NCBI GenBank assembly: GCA_016793875.1
Contig: JAEULG010000154.1
Location: forward strand, 1-52,614
Direction: 5' to 3'
Source of the DNA: Rhodospirillales bacterium
Lineage (GTDB): Bacteria > Pseudomonadota > Alphaproteobacteria > Rhodospirillales > Defluviicoccaceae
Length of the DNA stretch: 52,614 bases
In this document: one piece after another, positions 38,350 through 47,368 of the stretch
Layout of the letters: the number at the start of each line of letters is the position of its first letter
Position numbering within the stretch: the first letter of the stretch is position 1
Translations under genes and position numbers: made by a program
Notes under the pieces: generated by a model
The model's input: the letters and a program-made list of their open reading frames with translations, nothing else
Database searches by the model: none
Told to the model about the DNA's origin: nothing

Positions 38350-39912
38350 TTAGCCTGCAAGCAGGCGCTGAACCTGCGCGACCAGGTCGGTAAGCGTGAA
38401 TGGCTTGTTCAGGAGGAGAAGGCGTCGGTCGCCAGGGTTGAACGCCTCCCCGGTGCCCAGCTCCCCGGAGATGACGACGACCGGGATATCCGGGCGATCG
38501 AGTCGGGCCTGCCGGATCACCCCCGTTCCCGGCATATCGGGCAGCTTCAGGTCGGTCAGCAGCAGATCGAACGTTTGATCCGGGCGGCGCAACGCCTGGA
38601 TGGCGCTGGCGCCGTCCTCGACCTCGGCCACCACCCAGCGGCGGGCGCGCAGGGCGCGGGCGACGAAGCTGCGGATCGCAGCTTCGTCTTCCACCAGCAG
38701 GATCCTGGCGCCGGGCAGGGGCGTGCAGGCCGGCTCCGTCGGCGGCATCGGCGATGGGGCGGGAAGGTCGGAGATCGCGGCGGGCTCGACGGCGGGCAGC
38801 AGGATGCGGAAGGTCGCACCGACCCCCTCGGCGCTGTCAACCTCGACACAACCGCCGCTCTGGCGGACGATGCCGCTGACCGTCGCCAGTCCCAGGCCGG
38901 TCCCTTTCCCGGCCGGCTTGGTCGAAAAGAAAGGCGCGAAGATCTCGCCGATGACCTCCTTGGCGATGCCGCTGCCGGTATCCGCCACCTCGATCTGCAC
39001 GTAAGTGCCGGCCGGCAGCACGCCGGTGCCGGGCTCCGCAGAAGCGGTCCGCGAAACCGCCGTCGTGCGCAGCGACAACCGCCCACCCCGCGGCATCGCA
39101 TCGCCGGCGTTGACCGCAAGGTTGATGATCACCTGATCGAAGCGGCCGGGATCCATGCGTACCAGCGGCAGCGGCGCGGCGTGCCGAACCTCGACGACGG
39201 TGGCGCCGCCAAGCAGCCGGCGAAGCAGCGGCAGCAGATCATCGATCGCCCGGTCGAGGTGCAGCAGGACCGGCCGCGGCGGCTGCTTGCGGGCGAAGGC
39301 CAGCAACTGGCGGACGAGGTCGCGCGCCCGCAGCGCCGTGGCGCGGACGCTGGCAAGATCGTCATGGCCGGAAGCTCCGGAGCGGATTTCGGTGAGCGCC
39401 ACCTCGCAGGAACCGAGGATCGCTCCGATCAGATTGTTGAAGTCGTGGGCGATGCCGCTGGCGACTTGGCCCAGCGCCTGCAACTTCCGGTCATGGGCCG
39501 ACTGCAGCTCCCCCTGATCGCGCTCGCTGCCGTCGAGAACGTGCACCAGCAACTCGCCCGGCTCGTTCTGGCCGCCAACCACCGACGCGAACACCTGCAC
39601 CGCCCGCTGCTCGTGTCCCTCGTCCGCGCCCCCCAGCCGCACGTTCGCCAGGGTGATCCGGCGGGCGGCCCCCCTCGCCAGCTGCGCCAGCTGTGCGCGC
39701 ACCTCGTCGCGATACTCGGCCGCGAAGACATCGGCGAAGGCACGGTCGATGAGCGAGCCCTCCTGCTGACCGAGGAGCGTCGCAAGGGCGGCATTGCAGA
39801 TGAGGATTCCGCCGCCGCGATCGAGGCGGGCAATCCCGACCGGGCTCTCCTCGAAAAGGGCGGCGGCAAGATCGGTCATGCCGTGGCCGGCGTTCGCCTC
39901 ACCGGTCATCAC
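38350..39912 (-). CDS. cckA: CckA-like hybrid histidine kinase
   Basis: 520 residues: PAS domain (about 15-125), HisKA with phosphoacceptor His in IAHDFNNLIGAIL, HATPase with N box INLAVNAGDAM, VADTGSGI, FFSTKPAGKGTGLGLA, then a receiver domain (about 400-518) with ILLVEDEAAIRSF, the phospho-Asp in LLTDLKLPDMPG and Lys in LLNKPFT. CckA drives the CtrA pathway (cell cycle and motility). This copy lacks the two N-terminal membrane helices of classical CckA (about 690 residues), so it may be cytosolic. Its ATG overlaps the flhB stop by four bases, tying it to flagellar expression. Confidence 0.82.
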   Translation of the reverse strand: MMTGEANAGHGMTDLAAALFEESPVGIARLDRGGGILICNAALATLLGQQEGSLIDRAFADVFAAEYRDEVRAQLAQLARGAARRITLANVRLGGADEGHEQRAVQVFASVVGGQNEPGELLVHVLDGSERDQGELQSAHDRKLQALGQVASGIAHDFNNLIGAILGSCEVALTEIRSGASGHDDLASVRATALRARDLVRQLLAFARKQPPRPVLLHLDRAIDDLLPLLRRLLGGATVVEVRHAAPLPLVRMDPGRFDQVIINLAVNAGDAMPRGGRLSLRTTAVSRTASAEPGTGVLPAGTYVQIEVADTGSGIAKEVIGEIFAPFFSTKPAGKGTGLGLATVSGIVRQSGGCVEVDSAEGVGATFRILLPAVEPAAISDLPAPSPMPPTEPACTPLPGARILLVEDEAAIRSFVARALRARRWVVAEVEDGASAIQALRRPDQTFDLLLTDLKLPDMPGTGVIRQARLDRPDIPVVVISGELGTGEAFNPGDRRLLLLNKPFTLTDLVAQVQRLLAG

Positions 39913-40994
39913 GCACCGGGATGGCGATCGTCCCGCGGCGCGCGGCTGCGCATCACCCAGCCGATCACCTGCGCCACCGCCTGGTAGTGCCCGGCGGGAA
40001 TCTCGTCGTCGATATCGACGGCGGCATGCAGCGAGCGGGCCAGCGGCGGGTTCTCGACGACCGGGACACCATGCGCGACGGCAAGCTCGCGGATGCGACG
40101 CGCAAGCTCCTCGACGCCCTTGGCGACGACCTTCGGTGCCGGCATCGTTGCCATATCGTAGGCCAGTGCCACGGCGTAGTGGGTCGGATTGGTGATCACC
40201 ACCGTCGCCGTCGGCACGGCTGCCATCATCCGCTTGCGCGAGCGCTCGTGGCGGAGGCGGCGCAGGCGGGCCTTGACGTGGGGATCACCGTCCGCATCCT
40301 TGAACTCGTCACGGACCTCCTGGCGCGTCATCCGCATCTGCGTCAGGAAGGAGAACCGCTGATAGAGGAAGTCCCCTGCGGCAATGACCGTGGTCAGCGC
40401 CGCCACCGCCGCGGCGATGCGCACAAGGATGCTTTCGCTCCGGGCGAGCACCGCCGTCGGCGACAGCGCCGCCCACTGCTCCAGCCCCGCGACATAAGGG
40501 GCAAGCAGCGCCGCCAGGACCGCCACAACCACCGCCAGCTTTGCGAGACTCTTGCTCAGGTCGACCACGGCACGGGCCGAGAGCAGCCGCTGCGCCCCCT
40601 TCAGCGGCGATATCTTGCCGAAATCGGGAGCCAAGCGCTGCGGCGCCCACATCAAGCCCGCTTGGGCGACGCCGCAGCCGATGCCGAACAGCGCCAGCAG
40701 CAGCAGCGTCGGTGCGATGATCATCGCCATCTCCAGCAGCACGCTGCCCACTCCGGCGCGCAGGCCGGCAAGATCGACGTGCAGCTGTTCCGGACGCTCG
40801 AGAAAGCGCAGCCCAACCCGCAGGGCGCGCTCGGCAGCCGCCGGCGCCAGCGCGGACAGGGCCAGCGCACCGCCGCACAACGTCGCCCAGATCTGGACGT
40901 CCTGCGACTGGGCGAACTGGCCACGCTCGCGGGCCTGCTGCAGGCGTCTCGGCGTTGCCTGTTCGGTCTTCGAGGAGCGGTCTTCGTCCGACAT
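39909..40994 (-). CDS. flhB: Flagellar export apparatus protein FlhB
   Basis: 361 residues. Four N-terminal membrane helices (about 30-210) and a cytoplasmic C-domain carrying the self-cleavage motif NPTH in VITNPTHYAVALAYD, around residue 268. FlhB switches export from rod/hook to filament subunits. Begins EDRSSKTEQATPRRLQQARERGQ, diagnostic of the family. Follows fliR by 21 bp. Confidence 0.96.
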   Translation of the reverse strand: MSDEDRSSKTEQATPRRLQQARERGQFAQSQDVQIWATLCGGALALSALAPAAAERALRVGLRFLERPEQLHVDLAGLRAGVGSVLLEMAMIIAPTLLLLALFGIGCGVAQAGLMWAPQRLAPDFGKISPLKGAQRLLSARAVVDLSKSLAKLAVVVAVLAALLAPYVAGLEQWAALSPTAVLARSESILVRIAAAVAALTTVIAAGDFLYQRFSFLTQMRMTRQEVRDEFKDADGDPHVKARLRRLRHERSRKRMMAAVPTATVVITNPTHYAVALAYDMATMPAPKVVAKGVEELARRIRELAVAHGVPVVENPPLARSLHAAVDIDDEIPAGHYQAVAQVIGWVMRSRAPRDDRHPGA

Positions 40995-41015
40995 GCCAAG
41001 CGATTCCGCCCCGGG

Positions 41016-41777
41016 TCAGCCCCCTGCCACGGTCGCAAGGACGCGACCGAAATGCGCGACGAAGACCAGCATTATACCCGAAAGCGTCAACATCATCACC
41101 CAGATCTGCAATCCGAGCTGGATAGGGAGGCCAAAAAAGAATACTTGGAGTTGTGGAACAAGCCGGCCCAGCAGTGCCATGCCGACGTTGTAGACGAGGC
41201 TGACGACGACAAACGGCGCCGCGAGCTGCACGCCCAGCGCGAAACTGTCCGCCACCGCCCGCGCTGTCGCTGCAGCAAGATCCCCGAGGGATGCCCCGGT
41301 TTGTGGCAGGAAAGTCGCATAGCTGTCGACCAGCGCCCGCAGCATGACGAGGTGCAGGTCGGCAGCGAAAACGACGACGACGCCAAGCGTGGTAAAGAAG
41401 CCGCCGACGGCGGAGCTCTGCTGATCGACGACCGGATCCTGAACCAGGGCGTTGGCGAACGAGCCGAGGAAGGCGATGGCGGTCCCGGCGATCTGCAGCG
41501 CGGCAAAGGCGATGCGCACGACGGTGGCGAGAAACAGCCCGATCGTAGCTTCGCCCGCGAGCAGCAACGCCAGCGCCGCCGGCGATTGCGGCATCGGGGG
41601 CAGGACGCCGCCCAGCGCCGGCGCAACCAGGACGCTCAGCAGCAGCGCCAGCAACAGCCGCAGGCGCACCGGGACATAGACGGCGCTGAACCCGGGCAGG
41701 AAGGCAATGGCGGTGCCAAGGCGGGTAAAGACCAGCAGCAGGCCGAAGATCTCCGCGGCGATGGGAAAGGACGGCAT
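41016..41777 (-). CDS. fliR: Flagellar biosynthesis protein FliR
   Basis: 253 residues with about six membrane helices, typical of the export gate component. Motifs include FTRLGTAIAFLPGFSAVYVPVR near the start and a QIAGTAIAFLGSFANAL segment. Start at 41777 chosen as the first ATG past fliQ and matching family length; the open frame runs further upstream over fliQ and fliE in a non-coding frame. Confidence 0.94.
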   Translation of the reverse strand: MPSFPIAAEIFGLLLVFTRLGTAIAFLPGFSAVYVPVRLRLLLALLLSVLVAPALGGVLPPMPQSPAALALLLAGEATIGLFLATVVRIAFAALQIAGTAIAFLGSFANALVQDPVVDQQSSAVGGFFTTLGVVVVFAADLHLVMLRALVDSYATFLPQTGASLGDLAAATARAVADSFALGVQLAAPFVVVSLVYNVGMALLGRLVPQLQVFFFGLPIQLGLQIWVMMLTLSGIMLVFVAHFGRVLATVAGG

Positions 41778-41782
41778 CGAGT

Positions 41783-42046
41783 TCAGCCAGTGACGATGCG
41801 GTCGAACAGCCGCTGGGTGAATTCGATCAGCGCAGTGGTCATGAAAGGCAGGAACAGCACCATTGCCAGCAGCATGGCGACGATCTTCGGAACGAAGGTC
41901 AGCGTCGATTCCTGAATGCTGGTCAGCGCCTGCAGCAGCGCGATGGCGACGCCGACGAGCGTGCCGACAACCAGCAGCGGCGCTGCAACCAGCAGCATCA
42001 CCCAGGTCGCCTCGCGGCCGATCTCCAGCACCACCAATTCGTTCAT
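41783..42046 (-). CDS. fliQ: Flagellar biosynthesis protein FliQ
   Basis: 87 residues, two membrane helices, with LLVVGTLVGVAIALLQALTSIQE, the hallmark of FliQ in the export gate. Five bases separate it from fliR. Confidence 0.95.
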   Translation of the reverse strand: MNELVVLEIGREATWVMLLVAAPLLVVGTLVGVAIALLQALTSIQESTLTFVPKIVAMLLAMVLFLPFMTTALIEFTQRLFDRIVTG

Positions 42047-42090
42047 CTGCTTTTCCCCGGCGATCGGCCTGCGTTGTGCCAGCGGCGCCG

Positions 42091-42408
42091 TCAGATCGGC
42101 ATGCGCAGGATTTCCTTGTAGGCATCGATGACGCGCTCGCGGACCGCCACCACCGTCTGCAGCGTCATCTCCGCCTCGGAGACGGCGGTCACCACCGCAC
42201 TGAGATCGCCGTGACCGCTGGCCGCCGCGACGGACGCGGCTTCGGCGCTTCGCCCGGCATGGAGCGCCTCTCCGGCGACGTCCTTGAGCATCTCGGCGAA
42301 GCTGGACCGGCCGGCCGGCTCGGCAAGCTTGCCCGCCGCCGGCTCGCCGCCCGCCAGCTTTCCGTAGGCGGCCAGCGCCTTCGTGTAGCTATCGATGGGA
42401 CCCGGCAT
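42091..42408 (-). CDS. fliE: Flagellar hook-basal body protein FliE
   Basis: 105 residues. SFAEMLKDVAGEAL and a C-terminal SEAEMTLQTVVAVRERVIDAYKEILRMPI match FliE, which joins the MS ring to the rod. Located between flgC and fliQ as expected. Confidence 0.94.
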   Translation of the reverse strand: MPGPIDSYTKALAAYGKLAGGEPAAGKLAEPAGRSSFAEMLKDVAGEALHAGRSAEAASVAAASGHGDLSAVVTAVSEAEMTLQTVVAVRERVIDAYKEILRMPI

Positions 42409-42435
42409 CGTTCCCCCAACTCGAGCCAGAAGCGC

Positions 42436-42846
42436 TTAGCGCAGCACGTCGATGACGTCCTGCGCCATGCCCTTTGCCGCCCGGACCACGTTCAGATTGG
42501 CCTCATACGATCGCTGCGCTTCCTGCATGTCGGTCATCTCGATCAGCGGATTGACATTGCTTTCGAGGACATAGCCGGAAGCATCGGCCGCAGGATGCCC
42601 CGGGTCCCAGCGCCGGGGGAACGGCGTCGGATCATCATCGATGTCCTTGACCCGCACCGCCTCGGCACCGCTCTCCCGGTCCAGGGCGTTGCGGAAGGTC
42701 ACGACACGCCGCCGGTAGGGTTCTTGTCCGGGCGCCGTCGCCTCGGAGTCGGCATTGGCGATATTCTCGGCAATCACTCGAAGGCGTGTTCCCTGCGCCC
42801 GCATGCCCGCGGCGGAGAGGTGCAGGGTAGCGCTGATATCGTCCAT
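42436..42846 (-). CDS. flgC: Flagellar basal-body rod protein FlgC
   Basis: 136 residues from the ATG at 42846 with AAGGAGGGAG seven bases upstream. N-terminal SAAGMRAQGTRLRVIAENIANADS and C-terminal NVNPLIEMTDMQEAQRSYEANLNV are the conserved rod-protein ends that form coiled coils. Part of the proximal rod. Confidence 0.95.
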   Translation of the reverse strand: MDDISATLHLSAAGMRAQGTRLRVIAENIANADSEATAPGQEPYRRRVVTFRNALDRESGAEAVRVKDIDDDPTPFPRRWDPGHPAADASGYVLESNVNPLIEMTDMQEAQRSYEANLNVVRAAKGMAQDVIDVLR

Positions 42847-42878
42847 GGCTGCTCCCTCCTTGCCCCCGGCCACGCCCG

Positions 42879-43280
42879 CTAGCCGCGGGACGCCGCGACG
42901 AGGCGGACCATGCCGGCGTACTTGCGATAGAGCTGGGTGGCGAGCCTGTGCGCCGTGCCCACCTCGCTCAGCTTCGCCATCTGCTCTTCCAGATCGACAG
43001 CGTTACCGTTGGGCATCGCCTCGGTGGCATTGTCGTCACGCTGCTCGGCAAACGCCGGCGTCGGCGCCAGCGTCCCGCCAAGGTGTGCCGGCGCCGTCGA
43101 CGCCAGTGGCAACGTCCCGCTGGCGCGGCCGGCGGCCACCGCGAAGGGTCTGAGATCGCTCGGAATGTAGCCCGGCGTATCGGCATTGGCGATGTTGCGG
43201 GCGAGGACCGCCTGACGCTGGCCGAGCCAGTCAAGCCGCTGCTTAAGGATCCCGAAAGGGGCGGTGCTGCTCCAGTCCAT
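42879..43280 (-). CDS. flgB: Flagellar basal-body rod protein FlgB
   Basis: 133 residues from the ATG at 43280. LGQRQAVLARNIANADTPGY near the start is the rod-protein signature, and the C-terminal half ends with AHRLATQLYRKYAGMVRLV. First gene of the flgB-flgC-fliE-fliQ-fliR-flhB-cckA unit; its promoter must lie in the 112-bp gap before the divergent TPR gene, where no clean sigma-54 or sigma-28 site was found. Confidence 0.94.
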   Translation of the reverse strand: MDWSSTAPFGILKQRLDWLGQRQAVLARNIANADTPGYIPSDLRPFAVAAGRASGTLPLASTAPAHLGGTLAPTPAFAEQRDDNATEAMPNGNAVDLEEQMAKLSEVGTAHRLATQLYRKYAGMVRLVAASRG

Positions 43281-43392
43281 GACAATATTCGTTTTCTTGA
43301 AGGTGCCACTGCGGCTGCAACTATCTCCGCTGATGCTTAACTTGCAATGAATGGCCCGAGCCACGGGCAGCTGTAGGACCAGGAGCGGCGAA

Positions 43393-43935
43393 ATGTTTGA
43401 CGAGACGATGCGGGTCGTCCTCAGCCTGCCCGAAATGGAGCCCATCGAGACGCTGCCGTCGATCCTCGATGGTTTGTTTGCCCGACTGCGGCTGGATGCG
43501 GCGGCTTCGGACGCCTGGACGATCGAGGATGCGATCTGGGATGTCTGGACTGCGCACTCAGACCCTGCAGCCAGCAATCTGATGGCGCGTGGGATCGCCG
43601 CGGTCGCCGGTAGACGGCTGCTGGAAGCGCAGGGATTGCTCGATGACCTCGTACGCGCCCAGCCGCTGTGGCCGGAGGCGTGGAACAAGCGGGCGACGCT
43701 GCTGTTCCTGCGCAACGAGGACGAAGCCAGCGCCCGCGACATTCGGCGGACGCTGCAGATGGAGCCGCGCCACTTCGGTGCCCTCGCCGGGTTCGCGCAG
43801 ATCTGCCTTCGCCACGGCGACGCGGCGGCAGCGCTGATCACCGTGCAGGCGGCTCTGCGGGTCCATCCCCATCTCGCGCCGATGCGCATCCTCGAAGGGG
43901 AGCTGCGGCGTCTGCATGCGCCGACGGTACACTGA
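43393..43935 (+). CDS. TPR-containing protein
   Basis: 180 residues from the ATG at 43393 (AGGAG eight bases upstream). Helical throughout, with at least two tetratricopeptide-like units (about 75-145: AQPLWPEAWNKRATLLFLR, then MEPRHFGALAGFAQI). No signal peptide, so cytoplasmic. Divergent from the flagellar unit, with which it may share regulation, but its partner is unknown. Confidence 0.8.
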   Translation: MFDETMRVVLSLPEMEPIETLPSILDGLFARLRLDAAASDAWTIEDAIWDVWTAHSDPAASNLMARGIAAVAGRRLLEAQGLLDDLVRAQPLWPEAWNKRATLLFLRNEDEASARDIRRTLQMEPRHFGALAGFAQICLRHGDAAAALITVQAALRVHPHLAPMRILEGELRRLHAPTVH

Positions 43936-44060
43936 AACCGCTGCACCCGGTGGTCGCGCCGGCATGCCGCTGGCGCTGCGCTGTGCCCGCCTTTAATGTC
44001 GGCAGGCGCCGGGCGCCCTCGAAGACGTCTCGGCCTCCCCGCCGCTCACGGAGCCTGCCG

Positions 44061-44840
44061 ATGCCGCTGATCGAGACCGAGTTTGCCGACGGAATCGGCA
44101 CGATCGTCCTGAACGACCCGGCGCGGCGGAACGTGCTCAGCCACTGCATGATCGCCAGCATTGGCGATGCTCTTGACGCGATGAAGCAGCAGAAGGCGCG
44201 GGCGGTGGTTCTGCGGGCGCCGGCGGGTGCGAAGGTATGGTCGGCCGGCTACGACATCGACGAGCTTCCCAATGCCGGGCGCGACCCGCTTGGCTGGGGC
44301 GACGGCCTGCGCGTGCTGGTGCGCGCCGTTCAGACATTCCCGGCGCCGATGCTGGCGCTGCTGGAAGGTGGCGTCTGGGGCGGTGCTTGCGAAGTGGCGA
44401 TGGCGTGCGACATCCTGGTGGCGACGCCGACGGTGACCTTTGCCATAACACCAGCCAAGCTCGGCATCCCCTACAACTTCACCGGCCTGCTGACGCTCGC
44501 GGCGACGGTGCCGCTGCCGCTGGTCAAGGAGATGCTGTTTACCGCCCAGCCAATCCCCGCGTCGCGGGCGCTCGACCTCGGTATCGTCAACCACATCAAG
44601 CCTGCCGAAGAGATCGAAGCGTTCGTTTCCTGCCTCGCCGGCCGGATCGCCGCCAATGCACCGCTCAGCATCTCGGTGATGAAGGAGGAGTTGCGGCTCC
44701 TGGCGGGTGCCCACCCGATCAGCCCGGAACTGTTCGAGAGAATTCAGGCGCTGCGCCGGACTGTCTACGACAGCCGCGACTATCAGGAGGGCCTCGATGC
44801 CTTCCGCGAGAAGCGCAAGCCCCACTTCCACGGCGTCTGA
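44061..44840 (+). CDS. scpB: Methylmalonyl-CoA decarboxylase-like crotonase
   Basis: 259 residues of crotonase fold. KVWSAGYDIDELPNAGRDPL, EGGVWGGACEVAMACDILV, PAKLGIPYN and the ending DYQEGLDAFREKRKPHF parallel E. coli ScpB (YgfG) closely along the whole length as I recall it. That enzyme decarboxylates methylmalonyl-CoA to propionyl-CoA. The partner genes of the E. coli scp set (mutase, CoA transferase) are absent nearby, so it acts alone or with distant genes. A related enoyl-CoA hydratase is the alternative. Confidence 0.83.
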   Translation: MPLIETEFADGIGTIVLNDPARRNVLSHCMIASIGDALDAMKQQKARAVVLRAPAGAKVWSAGYDIDELPNAGRDPLGWGDGLRVLVRAVQTFPAPMLALLEGGVWGGACEVAMACDILVATPTVTFAITPAKLGIPYNFTGLLTLAATVPLPLVKEMLFTAQPIPASRALDLGIVNHIKPAEEIEAFVSCLAGRIAANAPLSISVMKEELRLLAGAHPISPELFERIQALRRTVYDSRDYQEGLDAFREKRKPHFHGV

Positions 44841-44866
44841 ACCGTGCTCCCGATCGGGCAATATAT

Positions 44867-44907
44867 GACCGGGTCCGGCCGCAAACTGGTGCGAACCGAA
44901 CCCGGTC
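44867..44907. terminator. Possible shared terminator hairpin
   Basis: GACCGGGT (44867-44874) pairs with ACCCGGTC (44900-44907), 8 bp, between the convergent scpB and small membrane protein genes. No T-run follows on either strand. Confidence 0.3.
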
Positions 44908-44914
44908 GCAAAAC

Positions 44915-45127
44915 TCAGAAGCGCACGGCGACCAGTGTCGCAGATGCCACCGTGATGACCGCCGAAACAAGGCACAGGGCGACACCGATCCACCGCAGCT
45001 GCTGGTTCTGATTGTCGATCACCTGCGCCTGCTGCTGCCGAGGCTGCGAACGGCCGATCCACCGGTATTGTACGGGGGGTGCCAAGCTGCCCCCTCCCTC
45101 CACCTTCGACTCTCCTAAGACGTCCAT
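44915..45127 (-). CDS. Small single-helix membrane protein
   Basis: 70 residues: a hydrophilic Gln-rich first part (SQPRQQQAQVIDNQNQQ) and one C-terminal membrane helix (about 46-66, WIGVALCLVSAVITVASATL). AAGGTGGGAA precedes the ATG. No family recognised. The composition (helix only where expected, soluble Gln-rich part) supports a real gene, but it is short and alone. Confidence 0.45.
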   Translation of the reverse strand: MDVLGESKVEGGGSLAPPVQYRWIGRSQPRQQQAQVIDNQNQQLRWIGVALCLVSAVITVASATLVAVRF

Positions 45128-45524
45128 TTCCCACCTTGGAGCTGGTTGCTGGATTGCGGATTTGCCCCGCTTACGACCTCCTTCGATCCCCAGCCTTGCT
45201 CACTGCTCTTGTATCCACCCCCTGGTCAGGGCCTTTTTGTCCACTCATTCAGGCATGCCGCGACTGCCGTGACATTCCTCGTGCAGTCGTTATCCTGGCC
45301 GCACTGATCGGCAGTGACAACCCGCAAAGCCCCCGGGTGATCCTGCCTCGCGCGCTTTCTAGCACATCTGTTCGCCTTGCCAACACGCCGATGATGACGA
45401 AGCAGAAAATAAAAGCTTATCCATTATCAAGAACGGTGTTCGAACAGCCCGCGAGTGCCCCGCCGGGGCCAACCTTGCGAAGACGAACGCGACGTTTGCA
45501 CACACCTGGGTGGCATTCTCGGTG
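45128..45524. other. Intergenic region upstream of mtgA
   Basis: No supported gene. The last 120 bases are AT-richer. A perfect GAAC-N7-GAAC site (GTTC-N7-GTTC on the other strand) lies at 45431-45445, the form bound by alphaproteobacterial LexA. About one such match is expected by chance in a window of this size, so it is only suggestive. Confidence 0.4.
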
Positions 45525-46274
45525 ATGCGCTGGCACCGGCGACTGCTGCGCGTCTTGCTCATCCTGCTGCTGGCACCGACGCTGATCATCCTCGTCTACC
45601 GCTTCGCTGATCCGCCGATCACGCCGCTGATGCTGATCCGGCTGGCCGAGGGCGAAGGTCTGGACCATCGCGCTGCGCCCCTCTCGCGCATCTCGCCGAG
45701 CCTGATCGCGTCGGTTATCGCTTCCGAAGACAACCTGTTCTGCGAGCACTGGGGCTTCGATGTGGCGGCGATGCGCGGTGAATTCGACAGCTGGCTTGCC
45801 GGCGAGCGGCCACGCGGCGCCAGCACGATCACTATGCAGACCGCGAAGAACATCCTGCTGTGGCCGTCGCGCGACCCCGTCCGCAAGGTGCTCGAGGCCG
45901 CGCTGACGCCGCAACTGGAAGTGCTGTGGAGCAAGCGCCGCATCCTCGAGGTCTATCTCGGCATCATCGAGTGGGGACCCGGCCTCTATGGCGCAGAAGC
46001 GGCCGCGCGCCGCTACTTCGGCAAGCCGGCGTCGGCCCTGAACGCCCGCGAGGCCGCGCTGATGGCAGCGGTGCTGCCCAATCCGCGCGAGTGGTCGCCG
46101 GTGCGCCCGAACCGGCTGGTGGCCGGCCGCGCCGCCCGTATCATGCGCCGGACGGGGCAACTGGGTCCGCTGCTCGACTGCGTCGCGGGTAACGACCGCC
46201 ACGCCAACGCCGGAAGTGCGCCCGCCCGCGGCCGGGATTGGGCCGGGATTGCGTCCGGCCCCGGCGCGTATTAG
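45525..46274 (+). CDS. mtgA: Monofunctional peptidoglycan glycosyltransferase
   Basis: 249 residues from the ATG at 45525; an in-frame GTG at 45510 is equally possible. One N-terminal membrane helix (about 7-25), then the GT51 domain: catalytic Glu in ASEDNLFCEHWGFD, RGASTITMQTAKNILL, KRRILEVYLGIIEWGPGLYGAEAAARRYFGK. It polymerises lipid II glycan strands at the outer face of the inner membrane and has no transpeptidase domain, unlike class A PBPs. The last 40 residues are weakly conserved. Confidence 0.94.
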   Translation: MRWHRRLLRVLLILLLAPTLIILVYRFADPPITPLMLIRLAEGEGLDHRAAPLSRISPSLIASVIASEDNLFCEHWGFDVAAMRGEFDSWLAGERPRGASTITMQTAKNILLWPSRDPVRKVLEAALTPQLEVLWSKRRILEVYLGIIEWGPGLYGAEAAARRYFGKPASALNAREAALMAAVLPNPREWSPVRPNRLVAGRAARIMRRTGQLGPLLDCVAGNDRHANAGSAPARGRDWAGIASGPGAY

Positions 46275-46277
46275 CCT

Positions 46278-47357
46278 GTGCCGATGAATCTCAGGCTCGC
46301 CGAAGCGGAGTCGCGACGCTGGTTCTGGAGGCCGGCCCTCGTCGCTGCGGCGGGTGCCCTCGCCGTTGTCATCGCGATCGGGATCAACGTCTGGCAGGGG
46401 CGTGACATCGACCATGCCAGCCACGTCCCTGCCCCCGGCGTCGTCCCTGCCCCCGGCGTCGTCCCGCCATCCGCCGATGCGACGCGGCGCCCCTCCCCCT
46501 CATCGCTCCCCGCCTTCGATGTGGTTCGGATCAACCCGCAGGGGGATACGGTTATCGCCGGGCGTGCCGAGCCGGGCGCGGAGGTGGTGCTCCGGGACGG
46601 CGACGAAGAGCTTGGCCGGGTGACCGCCGATGCCCGTGGCGAGTGGGTCTTCCTGCCGGACAAGCCGCTGCCGCCCGGCGCGCATCGCCTGCATCTGCTG
46701 ATGCGGGACACCGGCGGCACCCAGGCAACTTCGGCGGAAGAGGTCGTGGTAATCGTCCCGACGCCGGGAGACGACATCGCCGGCCGCCCGGCCGACGGCT
46801 CGGCGCAGCCGCTCGTGCTACGCGTTCCCCGCGACGGCGGTCCCACCGCGGTCCTGCAGAAACCGCTAGCGGGGACCACCGATACCGCACTCGGCGTCGA
46901 TTTTGCCGACTGGCAGAATGGGCAGCTGGCCCTGGGTGGGCACGCGCCGCCGCAGGCGAAGCTGCGGATCATCATCGATGGCAGACCGGCCGGGGAGACG
47001 ACCGCCGATGCCAGCGGGCGCTGGCGCCTCGCCCCACCGGGCGGGATTACCGCCGAAATGCATTCGCTGACCATCGAGCAACTCGATCCGCGCGGCAGTG
47101 TGACGGCAAAGTCGGCGGTGCGCCTGGCGCTGAAGGACCTCGCGAGCCTCCCCGCCGGCGGAAGCGACGGCGGTCGCGTCGTCATGGTGCAGCCGGGCAG
47201 CAACCTATGGCGGATCGCCCGCGCCGGCTACGGCCGCGGCACCGCCTATACGATCATCTTCGATGCCAACCGCGGCAAGATCACCGACCCCGACCGCATC
47301 TACCCGGGTCAGGTGTTCCGCCTGCCAGGCGACGTAGCGGCGGACGCACCACAATAG
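46278..47357 (+). CDS. LysM-domain protein with Ig-like domains
   Basis: 359 residues: one membrane helix (about 18-38), a Pro-rich linker, two bacterial Ig-like domains (about 82-150 and 205-275), and a LysM domain at about 305-350 ([31 protein letters not shown]). Likely binds peptidoglycan in the periplasm. An 18-bp tandem repeat at 46427-46462 encodes VPAPGV twice in the linker. GTG at 46278 or ATG at 46284 could start it. The stop overlaps the upstream GTG of the psd frame by one base. Confidence 0.85.
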   Translation: MPMNLRLAEAESRRWFWRPALVAAAGALAVVIAIGINVWQGRDIDHASHVPAPGVVPAPGVVPPSADATRRPSPSSLPAFDVVRINPQGDTVIAGRAEPGAEVVLRDGDEELGRVTADARGEWVFLPDKPLPPGAHRLHLLMRDTGGTQATSAEEVVVIVPTPGDDIAGRPADGSAQPLVLRVPRDGGPTAVLQKPLAGTTDTALGVDFADWQNGQLALGGHAPPQAKLRIIIDGRPAGETTADASGRWRLAPPGGITAEMHSLTIEQLDPRGSVTAKSAVRLALKDLASLPAGGSDGGRVVMVQPGSNLWRIARAGYGRGTAYTIIFDANRGKITDPDRIYPGQVFRLPGDVAADAPQ

Positions 47358-47368
47358 TGAGATCCAGC

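Noticed and set aside
37252..39987. 911-codon plus-strand open frame across the LuxR-type and cckA-like genes
   Set aside because: Arg/Pro/Ala-rich shadow typical of GC-rich DNA; it crosses two well-supported genes on opposite strands.
39921..41915. 664-codon plus-strand open frame over flhB, fliR and fliQ
   Set aside because: Antisense shadow of genes with clear flagellar motifs; composition is Gln/His/Arg-rich without family-like sequence.
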